From Gremmenia infestans (lineage: Eukaryota > Ascomycota > Leotiomycetes > Helotiales > Hamatocanthoscyphaceae): 64,000 nt of DNA. Shown here piece after piece: positions 34,222 to 47,313 of the stretch. Every line of letters begins with the position of its first letter. Position 1 is the first letter of the stretch. The notes beneath the pieces were generated by a model. It was not told the DNA's origin, did not search any database, and saw only the letters and a program-made list of their open reading frames with translations. Location: positions 1,550,001 to 1,614,000 of the forward strand of contig JAFEVB010000036.1 in the NCBI GenBank assembly GCA_032629725.1, read 5' to 3'. The translations under genes and the position numbers were made by a program.

Positions 34222-35775
34222 TCATAACGGACTCGGCGTAACAGGTCGACTTTCCCTCTCAAAGAAACTGATATTCTCCCGCAATGCAACATACTCACTA
34301 TCCGCATACCCCAAGCATCCCTCGATTTCCGAACTCCTCACACCTTTGATCCGCGCAATCTCTATCGCGCTATAATTCACCAATGCTCTCCCAACCTCCA
34401 CACCCGGCCCTCTCCACAATTTTCCATTATCCTCCGGCTTCACATCTTCGGCCTTGATGCGGTCTACGACTACTAGTCGAACGGCTTCTTGTTGGGCGAA
34501 TGATCCTTCAACGTCAACAACGCCCACGGGGAGAAGACCGGCTTTATTGGACAGTGCCCGTCGCGCGCCGGAGTCGATGTACACTGTTCCGTGTGGTGCC
34601 AGGCCATGAAGGATCCAGAAATAGCGGTCCCGGATGGGTTGTGCGGAGGGTATGAATCTCGTATGTAGCGGGGCTGTTATACTCAGGGCAGCAGTTACGC
34701 TTGCTAGACTCGCTGTGGAGTGGGATGGCGTTATGGTGGTTCTTGGAGGGGTGGCGATGTCCGGCGTAGAGGTGGAGGAGGATGACTTGATGGCTTGGAT
34801 GTAGGAGACTATGTTTGCTATGTTGCCAGGGTTGCTGGAGCGCGTTATTATGGTTGTTACGCCGGCGGAGGTGGCGAGGCGCGCGGCTACTATTTTGGTC
34901 GACATACCGCCTGTGCCTAGGGCGGAGCCTGCGCTGGAGACTAGGGGGAGGGTTGTTAATATGCTTGTTTGGGAGAATCAGGGCAGGGAAGGGATGTGGG
35001 GGGAAGTACCATCAGCTTGTAACGCGGCGATGTCTTCTACTACTTCTATAGCCTGTGCGTCTGGGTTCGTTCTGGGGTTCTTATCATAGAGACAATCGAC
35101 ATCCGTCATTAGAAAGAGGTAATCGGCGTGTACCATGGCGGCTGTGATGGCAGACAGGGTATCGTTGTCGCCGAATTTGATTTCGGTGACGGCAAGGGTA
35201 TCATTTTCATTTACTATTGGGATTACACCCATTTCAAGGAGTTCGGCGAATGTATTTTGGGCGTTGAGGTATTGCGTTCTCTGAAATAATCATGTGAGAT
35301 TGAGTTTTGGGAGATGTGAGATGAAAACTTGCGTCTGCTATGTCGTTGCGAGTGAGAAGTATCTGAGCAATGGGTTGGCGAAGGTGCCCAAATAAACTAT
35401 CCCAGAGACTAATGAGTCTACATTGCCCGATTGCTGCCAATGCCTATCTCATACATCAGTCCAAAGTTCAACATTGAGGCGATTGAAAGGCGACATACTT
35501 GAATTCTCGGAAGGTGTTTAGGTCTCTTATCAACGTCCATTCTTCTAAGACCAACTCCAATGGCTCCAGAGGACACAATGATCACTTTATGACCATCTTT
35601 GTGAAGCTTCACAGCCGTCTCAACAATAAGACTCAGAATTGACAAGAGCGGTTCATGGGTTTTCTCATGTACAATAGAGCTCGTTCCTGAATATCACAGT
35701 TAGTGAGGAAGTTTTTCCTGGGGTAGTTTATTCACCAAGTTTTATGACAATTGTCAAAGGTTTAGCTCCCTTCAT
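34222..35775 (-). CDS. PRO1: Glutamate 5-kinase (proline biosynthesis)
   Basis: First enzyme of proline synthesis: ATP-dependent phosphorylation of glutamate in the cytosol. Exons 35736-35775, 35499-35686, 35333-35443, 35010-35280 and 34222-34940 join in frame to 442 aa, close to yeast Pro1 (428 aa). Amino-acid kinase motifs: [68 protein letters not shown] and [10 protein letters not shown]-terminal PUA domain begins near residue 330. The intron between DIAD and RTQYLN begins GC (gcaagt), a GC-AG intron. The intron 34941-35009 is 69 bp with an in-frame TGA, so splicing is required. Start ATG at 35773-35775. Divergent from the ATP23 gene with 285 bp between starts. Confidence 0.93.
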
Positions 35776-36060
35776 TTTGAATCACTTGAGGGTTGAATAA
35801 AAGAAGAACATGAAGATGAGAACCCTTGAAAATTTTGCTGTACAAGGTTGTGAATCATTCTCGATGCTGCTGCTGTGCTTACCATCCGATGGATGGCCCA
35901 AGCCAAGCCCGAGCCGAGATCGCTTGGGCAGAATTCGTCAAAAGTTCCTCACCGCCCTCACGAGTGCCCCAAAAGGTTCAAGACCACGCCCTCCCTGACT
36001 GAAGCAGTGCAATGAAATCACCAGCTCCATTTACATCAAAACCCCTCAACACCCTCGAAA

Positions 36061-36835
36061 ATGGCCTCCAAACCTCCTCCTCCAACCCCTAGTACAAACC
36101 CCGCAGACTACGACGCGTCGAAATGGGGCAACTGGTTCAAGCTCTTCCTGGGCACAATGCCGCCGGGCGACCTAGCAGAGTTCCGCGAAAGTTATTACAT
36201 ACAGCAGGAAGCTAGCGATGTCAAGAACAGCGAACACTGGCGGGACTGGTGTTTCAATTACTCGCCAACCGTGATCTTCCTACGGCAACAGATCCAAGCT
36301 TTGAATGGGGATCTGAATAGCGAGAATGTGCTCTGTAGGAGGTGTCCTGCGCGGCGGAACGAGAAGGGTCACATTATTGGGGAGATGTGGGGGGGGTTTC
36401 ATCCGGACGCGGGGATTCTGATTTGTGCGAATCAGATGAAGGATAAGAAGCATTTGGAGGATACGCTGGCGCATGAGATGGTGCATGCGTGGGATCAGTT
36501 GAGGTGGAAGGTTGATTGGGATGATCTGAAGCATGCGGCTTGCTCCGAGGTATGTTTGCCTCTATACGCCCAATTGTTGTATACGACGGGGACTAATGGG
36601 AGTGTAGATTCGAGCTTCGAGTTTGAGTGGGGAGTGTAGATGGACGAAGGAGTTCTTTACGAGGTCCCAGTGGAAACTTACGCAGCAACATCAGAATTGT
36701 GTGAGGAGGAGAGCAGTACAATCTTTGATGAGTAGGCCGAATTGTAAGGATGATGTGCAGGCGGCTAAGGTGGTGAATGAGGTGTGGGACTCTTGTTATG
36801 CGGATACCAGACCATTTGATGAAATTTATAGATGA
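36061..36835 (+). CDS. ATP23: Mitochondrial inner membrane protease ATP23
   Basis: Metallopeptidase of the mitochondrial intermembrane space that in yeast processes Atp6 and helps assemble the ATP synthase F0 sector. Exons 36061-36549 and 36608-36835 (58-bp intron, gtatgt...gtgtag) give 238 aa. The catalytic HExxH reads HEMVH at residues 138-142, followed by AWDQLRWK. Family Cys-rich segments are present ([23 protein letters not shown]) and the C-terminal [15 protein letters not shown] is typical. Length is normal for the family. Confidence 0.95.
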
Positions 36836-37037
36836 GGGACACATACATCTTGGGAAAAACGGTTGTATGGATAGATAGTAAACGGACTCGGCTGGGTGTA
36901 TTGTTACGCGTCTATTGAAGCATAGGCGTTACAGGAAAAATGATAAGCCTCTACTCCGAACATCATGTTTATTTTATCTTGTTTCTTCCCATGCCATAAC
37001 ACCCAAAACGCCTTTGCTAGCATCATAAATTCATCAT
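36836..37037. other. Convergent 3' regions of ATP23 and Aurora kinase
   Basis: About 200 bp between two convergent stop codons, presumably both 3' UTRs. No distinct feature. Confidence 0.5.
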
Positions 37038-38342
37038 TCATTCGTCTCCAGAGCTCGAGTACTTGCTGCCCATAGACTTGGATTCTCGCATCGTCGCCCT
37101 TTCTCCCTTTACGCAATGCTTGATGATCCATGGGTGCTCTTGGACCTGGTCTAGAGATATTCGTTTCTCTGGATCGAGCACAAGTAGCTGCAAGCATTAG
37201 GATTATATATTATCAACCACGGAGGGCAAACTTACTCTCTTAATCAAATCTTTAGCTTCCGGGCTCACAAAACCTGGTACCGTCATCTCACCCCTTGAGA
37301 TTTTTCTTTGCGTCATAACAGGCGTGTCTTCAAATGGCGCCTCTCCCACGAGGAACTCGTATGTCAAGACTCCAAGGGACCATATATCAACCTTGTTCGA
37401 GTACACGTTCTTGTCCCGCCCAGGCTTCAACATCTCAGGAGGAAGATAGTCCAAAGTTCCACAAAGTGTCTCTCGTCGATTGCTGGGAGCGTGCACACTC
37501 CAACCAAAATCAGAAAGCTTAATTTCCCCATGACTACCGAGGAGGATATTCTCCGGCTTGATATCACGATGCATGATGTGCTTTTTGTGGCAGTATTTCA
37601 ACGCAGCTGCCATTTGGGCAACGTATTGAGCGGCTTTCCATTCTGGGAATCTATTTTCGCGTCGAAGATGTTTGTAAAGTTCTCCTTTGGCTGCAAATTC
37701 AATGATGAGGAAGATTCGTTTGCTATCGTGAAAGTGTCCGAATAACTGTAAGATGTTTAGGTGTCGTAAGTTGCTCTGAATTTCGATCTCTCTCCGAACT
37801 TGGGTTTCGGCACCGCCATGCTTCAGCTCATTCTTGTGGAGTACTTTCAGAGCGCAGACAAAGCCAGAGCTTCGTTCTCTTACTAGATAAACTCGACCAA
37901 ATTTTCCCTTTCCCAGCGGACGACCAATCTCGAACATGCCGAGATGGAATTGTTTTGGGGCAGCTGGTTGTTCATACAGTGGATTTGACTTTCGTTCAGC
38001 TCTAGTGAGTTCTTGGGAACCGGAGTTTCGTGGTGGTGAGCCGGATCCATTTTGAATTCTCGATCCGCGCCATTGCGCAGTTTGGGACGGAACTGTGACA
38101 ATGGTGTTGGTTGTATTTTGATTTTGTATCGCAAGCTTCAAAAGATTGTTTCGATTGGCGTTTTGGGAGGTTTGGGTGGTAGAGGATGTTGTGGAAGCTA
38201 TCATCTTGGATATGTCAGTATGAGCTGCCAAAGGCGTGGATTTGCAGCATACCTTTGACTTGTATTTGCTTCCATTGCCAGGATCGTTTTCATCGTTCAC
38301 TGACAGGTGCTCGAAGCGGGATTCCAGAGCCCGGGTTGCCAT
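37038..38342 (-). CDS. Aurora kinase (Ipl1/Ark1 type)
   Basis: Mitotic Ser/Thr kinase, catalytic part of the chromosomal passenger complex. Main exon 37236-38342, 48-bp intron, last exon 37038-37187 ([20 protein letters not shown]), 418 aa. The ATP loop is GKGKFGRVY, the Lys motif CALKVLHK, the catalytic loop MHRDIKPEN, and the Aurora activation segment [20 protein letters not shown] followed by DYLPPEML. A possible extra 48-bp intron (about 38208-38255, GTATGC...CTGAC...AAG, no stop, multiple of three) would shorten the N-terminus by 16 residues; both versions stay in frame. Start chosen at [10 protein letters not shown]; the open frame upstream has no family similarity. Confidence 0.93.
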
Positions 38343-38688
38343 TCTGATTATGAGAATGACAGCAGAAATGAGTATGTGATTTGATTGAATCCCACAAATA
38401 GTGAGGTCCCTGGTAGTCCTGCTGGTTAGTATTGCGTTGGAGTGGAAGTTGTCGAGTTTGCTTAGTTTGATGTTCTGATGTTTGAAAACATTCGGCGAAA
38501 CGTAATTCCGACGTTGGTATGACAACAACCGCCCTTTTCTTCCCCGCCAAACTCAGACAGCCTTGCCCCACCCCGCCCGCTCAGCAGATTTACCTTTCCT
38601 GTCTGGCGTTGCGATCACTTGCAGCACACCGTTAGGACTCTTCCAAGCCTATTGCTATCTTCGTTTACTTGATCATATCTCAAAGAAG
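38343..38688. promoter_or_regulatory. Divergent promoter region, Aurora kinase and TIP41
   Basis: 346 bp between two head-to-head housekeeping starts, so both promoters must lie here. No distinct element assigned. Confidence 0.5.
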
Positions 38689-39651
38689 ATGTCCGCCACT
38701 ATGGCATTCAACGGCCCCACCGATGATGCCTTCCCCTGGCCCTCGCAAGAGGACAAGTTCACCGTGTCGCATCTGCAGAAGGGCTTCAAGATCAGTGCAC
38801 GGAAGCTCCCTATCTCGAAGTCGGGTCCAATCGACGAAATGTCCAAGAAGCTGGGCATCCCAGTGCCGGAGATGATCTTCGGGAATAACATGGTATCAAT
38901 TGAGCATGTGGCTACGAGATGGCGATTGGAGTTCAATGCATTTGATGCTCTAGACCAAGTCGACAAGACAGACAAAAACATGCTGAAGGTTGCATATTCT
39001 AAGGAATGGTCAAGTAGCAGGTAAATCACACCAATATATTTAACCGGAGCTCTGCTAATCCCAGCAGAGAAAAAACGCATGAAGGCATCAAGGAAGTGGT
39101 TAAGCCTTTCGACTGGTCCTACTCAACGAATTACAAAGGTACAATCATGAATGGCAAGCCTTTTGAAGACAGCGAGGAACCAATCCCACTCGAACTTTTA
39201 AAACGACCTGACCCGATACTATTCTTCGAAGAGGTTTTGCTCTACGAAAGCGAACTGGACGATAATGGCATATCCCTATTCTCCTGTAAATTACGAGTAA
39301 TGCCTGACAGAATGCTGCTTCTGTGTCGACTTTTTATGAGACTGGATAAGGTTCTCGTCAGGATTCGAGATACAAGGATCTACGTAGACTTCAATACCGG
39401 CAAGGTCATAAGAGAATATACCGAGAAGGAGGACGAGTTTGATAAGGTTAGGAAGGTAGGCTAAACCCAATTTCATCTTGGGAAAATATAGAACTTTGTC
39501 TCCCACGCAGGTTTGCTAACAACCACTCTAGAGCCTTCTTTCCTCGGGTACGCTGCCTAATGATATTACCATCGCTTTGCGGGATCCCAACCAGCTTGCA
39601 CATCTATTACCAGAAGTTGCCCATACTACAGAGGCTTTGAATCTGCCTTGA
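38689..39651 (+). CDS. TIP41: TIP41-like TOR pathway regulator
   Basis: Binds the PP2A regulator Tap42 and modulates TOR signalling. Exons 38689-39020, 39068-39455 and 39532-39651 give 279 aa (introns 47 and 76 bp). Family landmarks: MIFGNNMVSIEH, then ILFFEEVLLYESELDDNG, and RVMPDRMLLLCRLFMRLDKV followed by RDTRIY. The first acceptor is a tandem ccagcag (NAGNAG), so isoforms differing by one codon are possible. An alternative ATG lies 12 nt downstream at 38701. Confidence 0.94.
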
Positions 39652-42303
39652 ACCACTTTCCTGGCCTCAGTTCCTTTTTATAGCGACGGAGTTGGGGTGC
39701 ATTGAATGGGGAATGGAGGATCTCAGACCAAATACAGGTAGATCCTACGGGAATGTAGTCTCTGATAAGACTCTCTATCTTTTAGAAATACCGGATCTTC
39801 ATACCCGTTCCATACTCCCGAATCACGATATGGTTCGATGATATGACCGGAGTTCAATAAGACAACAAGGTCTTTGGAGTGTCAAGTATAAGACCACCCA
39901 CCCTCCAGCCAGCACCAATCAAATGTTGACTTGCAAGGTCAAGAAATACAGCATTTCAAAGCGACAAAGAGTTCCTCGAAAGCGTACCCCACGTTAGGGA
40001 AAGTATTTGACTTCCGGGCTGCCTTACTTGGACGGTTTAGACCCGAATTGTAGGTCAAGGGCTGTAGTGAATGCCGAATATAGAAGGTTTAAACACATGA
40101 TAAGAACACTTAAGCTCCTGCGACTGGGTGACATGAATTAAATGGAACTTTGGACGGCCATATCCGTTGTTGAAGATCTTGAAATAAGCAGGAGATATAT
40201 CATAATGGGATTCGTGTCATAAGATCTGAGATTCACGTATAGCACATCGGACCGAGGGTACTCCGTACCCAGGTACTATACAGTAGCACTTTATCAAGTG
40301 CTTTGTTGGATGTAGGATAAAGAGGCTGAAGGACGAGTAGGGTTACAGCCATTCCCGGGAAGATATGTGCCCTAATCGGGGGATTCGAATTTTGAAACAG
40401 TCTCGGTACCTGGAATCTCAGAAGCATACTCAAAGCTAGGTAAACTAGAATTGCCGGATGTGCGCCTACGCATCCAGATCCATTTTGTGGGTTCCTCCAT
40501 TTGGAATATATGCTCCAGGTCCCAATGCACCGTAATAATATTGATATGATAGAAGGGAACACTGGTTACGTACAAGAAATGGTAATAGGTACTGGTATTT
40601 AATTGCCATGACTTGACATGACATGACTTGTAACTACCGTGGTGCGCACTGGCACTCAATACGTGAGTATGTAGGTATATCACCAATACCTATGTGCCTA
40701 TTCTTACCTTCTAGGACCCTGTATCCAGGAACCCTGGGCCTGGATCCCGAGAAACCGAAGAACGGTATCGTATCAATTTGTGCAGCAACAGCAACAGAAC
40801 AGCAACAGCCTCACCCTCAACTTCTTCATGAATCGTACAGCGCATGGCGGCAATATCCTACTTATCTGATTAACCTTGAGACCCAATGTTACCTAGGTAC
40901 CTATGCATCCCATTTTGGCGACAGACCCAAGCGCGGGGACTTTCAGTCGGGAGGTTTCAGTGGCTTGCACTTTCATGCATCCGTACGACTTGTATACAGG
41001 CTAACAAATCCGCAGTCCCGGTTGAAGGGAGGAGCGCGAAGTGAGTCTGTTTCGGAAGCTGCTCCTCGCCTATGTACATTGTGGCCGCCAAGGGGGTGTG
41101 TTCGGGACTTTTTGCAGCTATATCTAGATCTTAATTTACTCATATATAGTACTTCCGACAGGGGTTCTCTGATATTGACAGGGCATAGCTCTACACCAGG
41201 GATCTAGATATGCAGCAAGGGCCCATGCATGTACAGTATAGAAGCTCAAGACCTCCTGTTCTGGATATTTGACCGCCATCTCAGCGCGTCTTCTCCTGCT
41301 TGCTCGACGAATTGCTACTCGCCCAATTCCCCGTTCAGCGCTGTCACTGCTTTGGCTTTAGTGTTCTCCGCATCTCGCCGTTGCTGAATGGTGAGTTGCT
41401 CAATGCATCCTTCGATCTGCGAAGTATTGAATTCGCTTGCACCGTACTCGTACCAATAGTTTAGTGTCATCGGTGAAGGGATGCTTCATGTGAGCCGTTC
41501 CCGCTATTCGCAACCATCAACACTCAGCTTCCCAGAAACTAGGTACCTACCTACCTATCCAGAGAACTTCCCGCGCCACGGTACGAGGGCCTCCGTACGC
41601 GGTTACATATACTGTAGTGCATACACCGGAGTGGAGTACAAGGAAGCAGCAAGAGAAGAACAGCCGTTTATTGATAATTGGGAACTCAAAAGGGCTTATG
41701 ACCTCGAGCTTTCCTCCGTACTTCTCCAACTTCGCCAGCCAGCCAGCCAGCCTCGGCCCTTCCTTTCTTGGGCTCCTCTGACCGCAGCTGATGAACACCT
41801 CTAGAGCGTCGCTACCCGGGCTACGTCTTCACCAGCAATTGCACCAATTCACATCCACCACCACTGCCTCTAGTGCAAACATCAGATTGCCCCGCCAGGA
41901 TCAGCACATCGTCTACAGCATCCAGCTTCTGTCCACCGCCTTCTTGCACATACGCATTCGCTTTGTTCTCTTCTCAGAAAGCATAAGGCGCACGACGCTC
42001 TCCTCTTCGTGCCGCCTTCACACATACACATACACATACACATACACATATCCATATCCATACACTTCCCCATCCCAGTCTACATCCACCTGCAGCTTGT
42101 TCACCGCACAGACCCGACCCTTGATCCAAGCTTCTAAGCTAGGCGGGGTTCCTTGCACTTCGAGAAGCTCAAGATCCCTCACAACCATTCTCCATTATTC
42201 GCCTCCCACTCCATATTCGGCTTCAAGTAAAAGTCGTCCTCGACTTTTCAATCCTTCCTCCTCCTGCATACGCAGCTTCTCCTCCAGCCCTATACATACC
42301 ACC
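39652..42303. other. Long intergenic region and STE23 leader, no gene recognised
   Basis: A 194-codon open frame at 40623-41207 lacks recognisable domains and introns. From 41791 a frame runs without stop into the STE23 start at 42304; this C/T-rich 513 bp is probably 5' UTR, though an N-terminal extension cannot be excluded. AGGTACCTACC-type motifs occur near 41540. Confidence 0.5.
42018..42064. repeat. Microsatellite (ACATAC)n
   Basis: Run of cacata/tacaca hexamers grading into catatc units, inside the STE23 leader. Confidence 0.9.
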
Positions 42304-45300
42304 ATGTCATCTCTATCTCAACCCCAGACGCCGGCCACTCTGAATAGCCCTTTGAGAGAACACAGGCATAGACCAGTCGAGAGGTTGACAGAGAAATTGG
42401 AGGCTCCAAGCTTGGATGATAGAAGCTATAGAGTGATATTATTGCCAAACCAGCTTGAGGTGCTTCTGGTGCATGATGCTGAAACCGACAAGGCCAGCGC
42501 GGCCATGGATGTCAACGTGGGAAATTTCAGTGACGAGGCTGATATGCCGGGAATGGCTCATGCGGTATGTAAATCCTCCGAACCTTACGTTTCTTCTGGT
42601 CGTATCTGGGATGCTCAGTAGACTCTCTTTAATGTCTTCGATTTGAAGCACTGATCAGTCCAGGACCTTAGAATACATCCTGATCAAGCAATGCTGACTC
42701 CGAGAACCTGCAGGTCGAGCACCTGTTATTCATGGGAACAAAGAAGGTATGATGCTTTCCCAAACACGGTTTTTGCAAGACTAATTCACCGGCCAGTATC
42801 CTATAGAAAACGCGTATTCACAATACCTTTCCGCACATTCTGGAAGCTCCAATGCATACACTGGCGCGACATCTACCAACTATTACTTTGAGGTTGGAGC
42901 AAAAGCACCAGAAGATGCAGGCCCAAACGAGACATCACCTCTTTTTGGAGCTCTGGACCGGTTTGCTCAATTCTTCATTGAACCTCTTTTCCTTTCCTCT
43001 ACCCTAGACCGAGAGCTACGCGCTGTCGATTCCGAGAATAAGAAGAACCTGCAGAGCGATCAATGGCGACTACACCAACTAGAGAAGTCACTATCAAACC
43101 CCAAACATCCATACTGTCATTTTTCTACTGGAAATTTTGAGGTCCTGAAGACACACCCCGAAGAACGAGGAGTTGACGTGCGACAAAAATTCATGGATTT
43201 TCATGCAAAGCACTATTCCGCGAACAGGATGAAACTAGTTGTTTTGGGTAGGGAGCCATTAGACACTTTGGAAGAATGGGCTGCGGATCTTTTTGCTGGA
43301 GTGCGGAACAAGAGCCTGCCACAAAATCGTTGGGAGACTGAGGTACCATTTGGAGCAAATGACCTCTCGACTCAATGCTTTGCGAAGCCGGTCATGGATT
43401 CTAGGGAACTGGACCTTTCATTTCCTTTTATAGACGAGGAGCTGCTCTTCGAATCGCAACCAAGCCGCTATATCAGCCATTTAATTGGCCACGAAGGACC
43501 AGGGAGTATCATGTCTTATATTAAGGCAAAGGGGTGGGCTAATGGGTTGAGTGCAGGTATGTCTACTGTGTTTTCCTCTTCTGCTGCGAAATTTGCAGCT
43601 CATACGCCGACAATTTATCTTGTGTCAGATCACGTTTGCCTTTTTCTTCATGTGTTATATACCCTGCATTGACATTACACTCACTCTCTGGTTATATTTG
43701 GCAGCCACCGGGGCTCCATACAATCTTTGACAGCGTATTTCCCAAGATGGGGATGCAGAATTGAAGTCTGTTTCAGGAGTTACTTTCAATGTTTGGTGGG
43801 GAGTACCAGCTAATGTCCCTTTGACAGGTGCATATCCCGTGTGCCCCGGTACCCCTGGCATTTTCAACTGTCAGATTCGCCTAACTGAGGATGGCCTAAA
43901 CAATTACCAGGAAATCGTCAAGGTTTTCTTCCAATACGTTTCTCTGCTCAAGGAGACTCCACCTCAAGAATGGATCTTCCAAGAGCAAAAAGGATTAGCG
44001 GATGTAGATTTCAAATTCAAGCAGAAGACTCCAGCGAGTCGATTCACGAGCAAAATCAGCGCAGTCATGCAAACACCTCTACCACGTCAGTGGCTTTTAA
44101 GTGGACATAGCAGGTAAGTGGTGTGGATGTTTGAACCCATTCTAAATATCTGAGTCACGCTAACGTAGCTGAACCCTGTGATCAGACTCCGAAAATTCGA
44201 CCCCGTCAAGATCAAAGAGGGCCTTGCATGCTTGAGGCCAGACAACCTTCGCATGACAGTTGTGTCTCAAAAGTTTCCCGGTGTATGGGAGTCGAAAGAG
44301 AAGTGGTATGGCACGGAGTACACATATGAGAAACTCCCAGCCGACTTTATTGCGGAAATCAAGCGCGCTGCGACTAGCTCCACCAAGAATCGACTGACGG
44401 AATTACATCTACCGCATGTAAATCAGTTCATCCCTACGAAACTCGAGGTCGAGAAGAAGGAAGGTTTGGAGCCAGCAACTTCGCCGAAGCTGATCAGAAA
44501 TGACGAATTGGTTAGGACCTGGTATAAGAAAGGTTGGTTTGCTCGCCTCTGTCTGCTAATAAAATCACTGACGGTTTTTTGCAATTAGATGACACCTTTT
44601 GGGTTCCTAAAGCCAATCTTTTCGTCAATTGCCGAAACACTCTACCTAATGCTACGGCGGAAAATTCCCTCAAGGCGCGGTTATTTACAGACGTTGTCCG
44701 CGACGCTTTGGAAGAGTACTCTTACGATGCTGAGCTTGCTGGGTTAGACTATTCTATTTCGAGCCACTCAATGGGCATCGAAATTGCAGTCTCAGGCTAC
44801 AATGACAAGCTGCCCGTGCTTTTGGAGAAAGTACTAGTTACCATGAGAGATCTGGAAATTAAGCCCGAACGTTTCGAGATCATCAAGGAGCGCTTATTGA
44901 GGGGACTAAAGAATTGGGATTTTCAACAACCTTTCAACCAAGTCGGAGATTTTACTAGATGGCTCAATAGTGAAAAGGGATACATCAACGAGCAAATACT
45001 TGCCGAGTTGTCACATCTCACGGCCGCCGACATCCAACAATTCTTCCCACACTTACTTCGCCAAATGCACATTGAGACATTTGTCCACGGCAATTTATAC
45101 AAGGAAGACGCACTCAAGTTGACAGACCATATTGAAAGTATTTTGAAGCCAAGAATTCTACCCCAGACTCAATGGCCTATTACTCGGTCTTTAGTATTCC
45201 CTCCAGGTGGCAACTTCGTCTACCACAAGACTCTCAAGGATCCGGCAAATGTCAACCATTGCATTGAATATCTACTATTTGTAGGGGACAAGTCGCAACG

Positions 45301-46077
45301 CCCATTGCGCGCTAAGACCCTCCTTCTCGATCAAATGACCCACGAGCCAGCCTTTGATCAGCTACGGACAAAAGAGCAGCTTGGATACGTTGTTTTCAGC
45401 GGAGCACGAACTACGGCGACCACGATTGGTTATAGGTTCATTATCCAGAGCGAGAAGACCCCCGACTATCTTGAGTCAAGGATCGATTCGTTCCTTTCCG
45501 GATTTGCAAACACTCTTGCTGAGATGTCAGACTCGGATTTCGAAGGTCATAAGCGAAGTTTAATCATGAAGCGATTAGAGAAGCTAAAGAACTTGGATCA
45601 AGAATCGAGTCGTCTCTGGGGATACATAGACAGCGAGTATCTTGATTTCGAGCTCGGTAAGTAATTTACCTCACTGGGCTAGCTTTTACTAATACAACCT
45701 TGACAGTCCGTGAAGATGCTGCCAACATCAAGTTACTCACCAAGGCCCACATGATTGAATACTACAATCAATACATCCATCCCACGTCGCCAGCTCGCTC
45801 AAAGCTGGCTATTCACCTCAATGCCCAGGGGACTGCGAATGGCGACACTTCAGTCGTCACTGCCGCAGTAGAGAAAGGAATCAAAGCCCTAGGACTAAAC
45901 AAAGACAAGAAGGACTCCGAGGATGGTGAGGTTATACCCGTCAAAGTGGAGGGCAATGGTACGACACCATACATAATCACCGATGTACGGGAGTTCAAGT
46001 CGAAGCTGCAAGTCAGCACGGGGCCGCAGCCAGTAAAGCATATCAGTGAGTTCGAGGAGCTGGACTCGAAACTGTAG
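42304..46077 (+). CDS. STE23: Insulin-degrading-enzyme-like M16 metallopeptidase
   Basis: Cytosolic zinc oligopeptidase; yeast Ste23 helps mature a-factor. Exons 42304-42564, 42714-42746, 42797-43556, 43828-44113, 44186-44532, 44589-45656 and 45707-46077 join in frame to 1041 aa, normal for the family. The inverted zinc motif HxxEH (H86-A-V-E-H90) is split by intron 1. Family landmarks: HLLFMGTKKYP, NAYTGATSTNYYFEV, PHP-type AYPVCPGTPGIF, and the C-terminal RTKEQLGYVVFSGAR. Intron 3 (43557-43827, 271 bp) is unusually long here and its 3' part is open in frame. The start sits in a good context (ccaccATGtc). Confidence 0.94.
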
Positions 46078-47313
46078 TTTGCAATCTAGCATTTTACGTC
46101 TGCATCGCACCGGCATGCAAGGGTTGTGGTGATGCGGCTGTATAGATATTCTAGAAGAGGAACTTAGTCCATCTACATGCCATCATACAGCATACATCAC
46201 TTACTTTCCTCGTGTTCTTTCCATTTTTGTGGCTTTCATGTGAAACAAACTCTTTCTTCATGGATCGCCGAACAAGCGGGGTCGTGTTAGCTTTTTTCCC
46301 TCCATGCACCAGTCAAATTGCTTGCATGAGATATTCCTCCTGTGAAGTTCCCGGGCGCTAAAACTACCTGCAAGCGCAGGCATCCTGACAGCGGTTCTCA
46401 TGCGTGCAGCCGAATTACGTTTGGTGGTGGTTACACTACATTCTACGTCTTTTTCGGGGGTGGTGCAGTTAAAAATTGGATGCAGACGCAAGTAGGTGAA
46501 GATGGCTGGGGTTAGAGCGAGGGGGTAGTGCTATTTTGGGATGTGGTTATTCTTGTTTCGGACGGGATTCCGGGGTGGTTTTTACGCATTTGGGGCGGAG
46601 CGGTTATGGAGGGCTCGAATGGGGAGGTCAAGGCGAGGTGGTGGTTTACCACATGGAAGGGGGCTTCTTTTCTAAGTTGGGGGCGAAAGGGAAGATACGG
46701 TGGTGATTTCAGTTCAGTATTAGTTTTTTGGGGAAGTATTCCTCTACTCGTCAATACTACTCTTTCCTTGGCTCTAAAGTCTACTATCTGCTTTTCTATG
46801 CCCCGAATGTTGGAACCCACCGTCTGGAGCGATGCGTCTAAAGCTCTTGGTCAAATCGGATGGGAGAAGGGCTAAAGGACAATCTGTATTCGTTTATAAG
46901 GCTGGAACGAAAGGTCTCTTAAGGGCACATTCAGAATCGTAATTTCCGCTTGGGCTGGTGTGGAACCGCCAGAGACGCGCAGTTGAAGGCCTATCGAATT
47001 TCGACAGAAGGCCTCTTAGCAGCTATCTCGAGTCACGCTTTTTAGGAAAAGCCCAGCACCATTTCGTAGTAGGAAACTGGCTCAGCCATTGTGGGCTCCT
47101 CTAATTTTTATAATATCTAGCATTTCGATGTTATGTTGACGGTCTCAGCCTTCAATTTGTTCGTGTTGGTGCTAGTTGTCCCTGCTATGAAAGTGAGGTG
47201 CCTTGTAGTTGTCGATCTATAGAATGTTACGCTACTTGCTCTTACTTAGAGATTTTCAAGCATCGATCCTATATCCAACGGCTACCCAATTTCGAACCTA
47301 AAAATCATCTGCC
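46078..47313. other. Intergenic, no gene recognised
   Basis: Open frames on both strands overlap each other (46258-46875) and have no family features. Confidence 0.5.

Noticed and set aside
36904..37197. 97-codon - strand frame beginning MLAATCARS
   Set aside because: It is the last Aurora kinase exon read in the wrong frame; the correct frame gives [11 protein letters not shown].
40623..41207. 194-codon frame between TIP41 and STE23
   Set aside because: Composition is unlike neighbouring coding sequence, no domain recognised, and it lies in promoter-like DNA.
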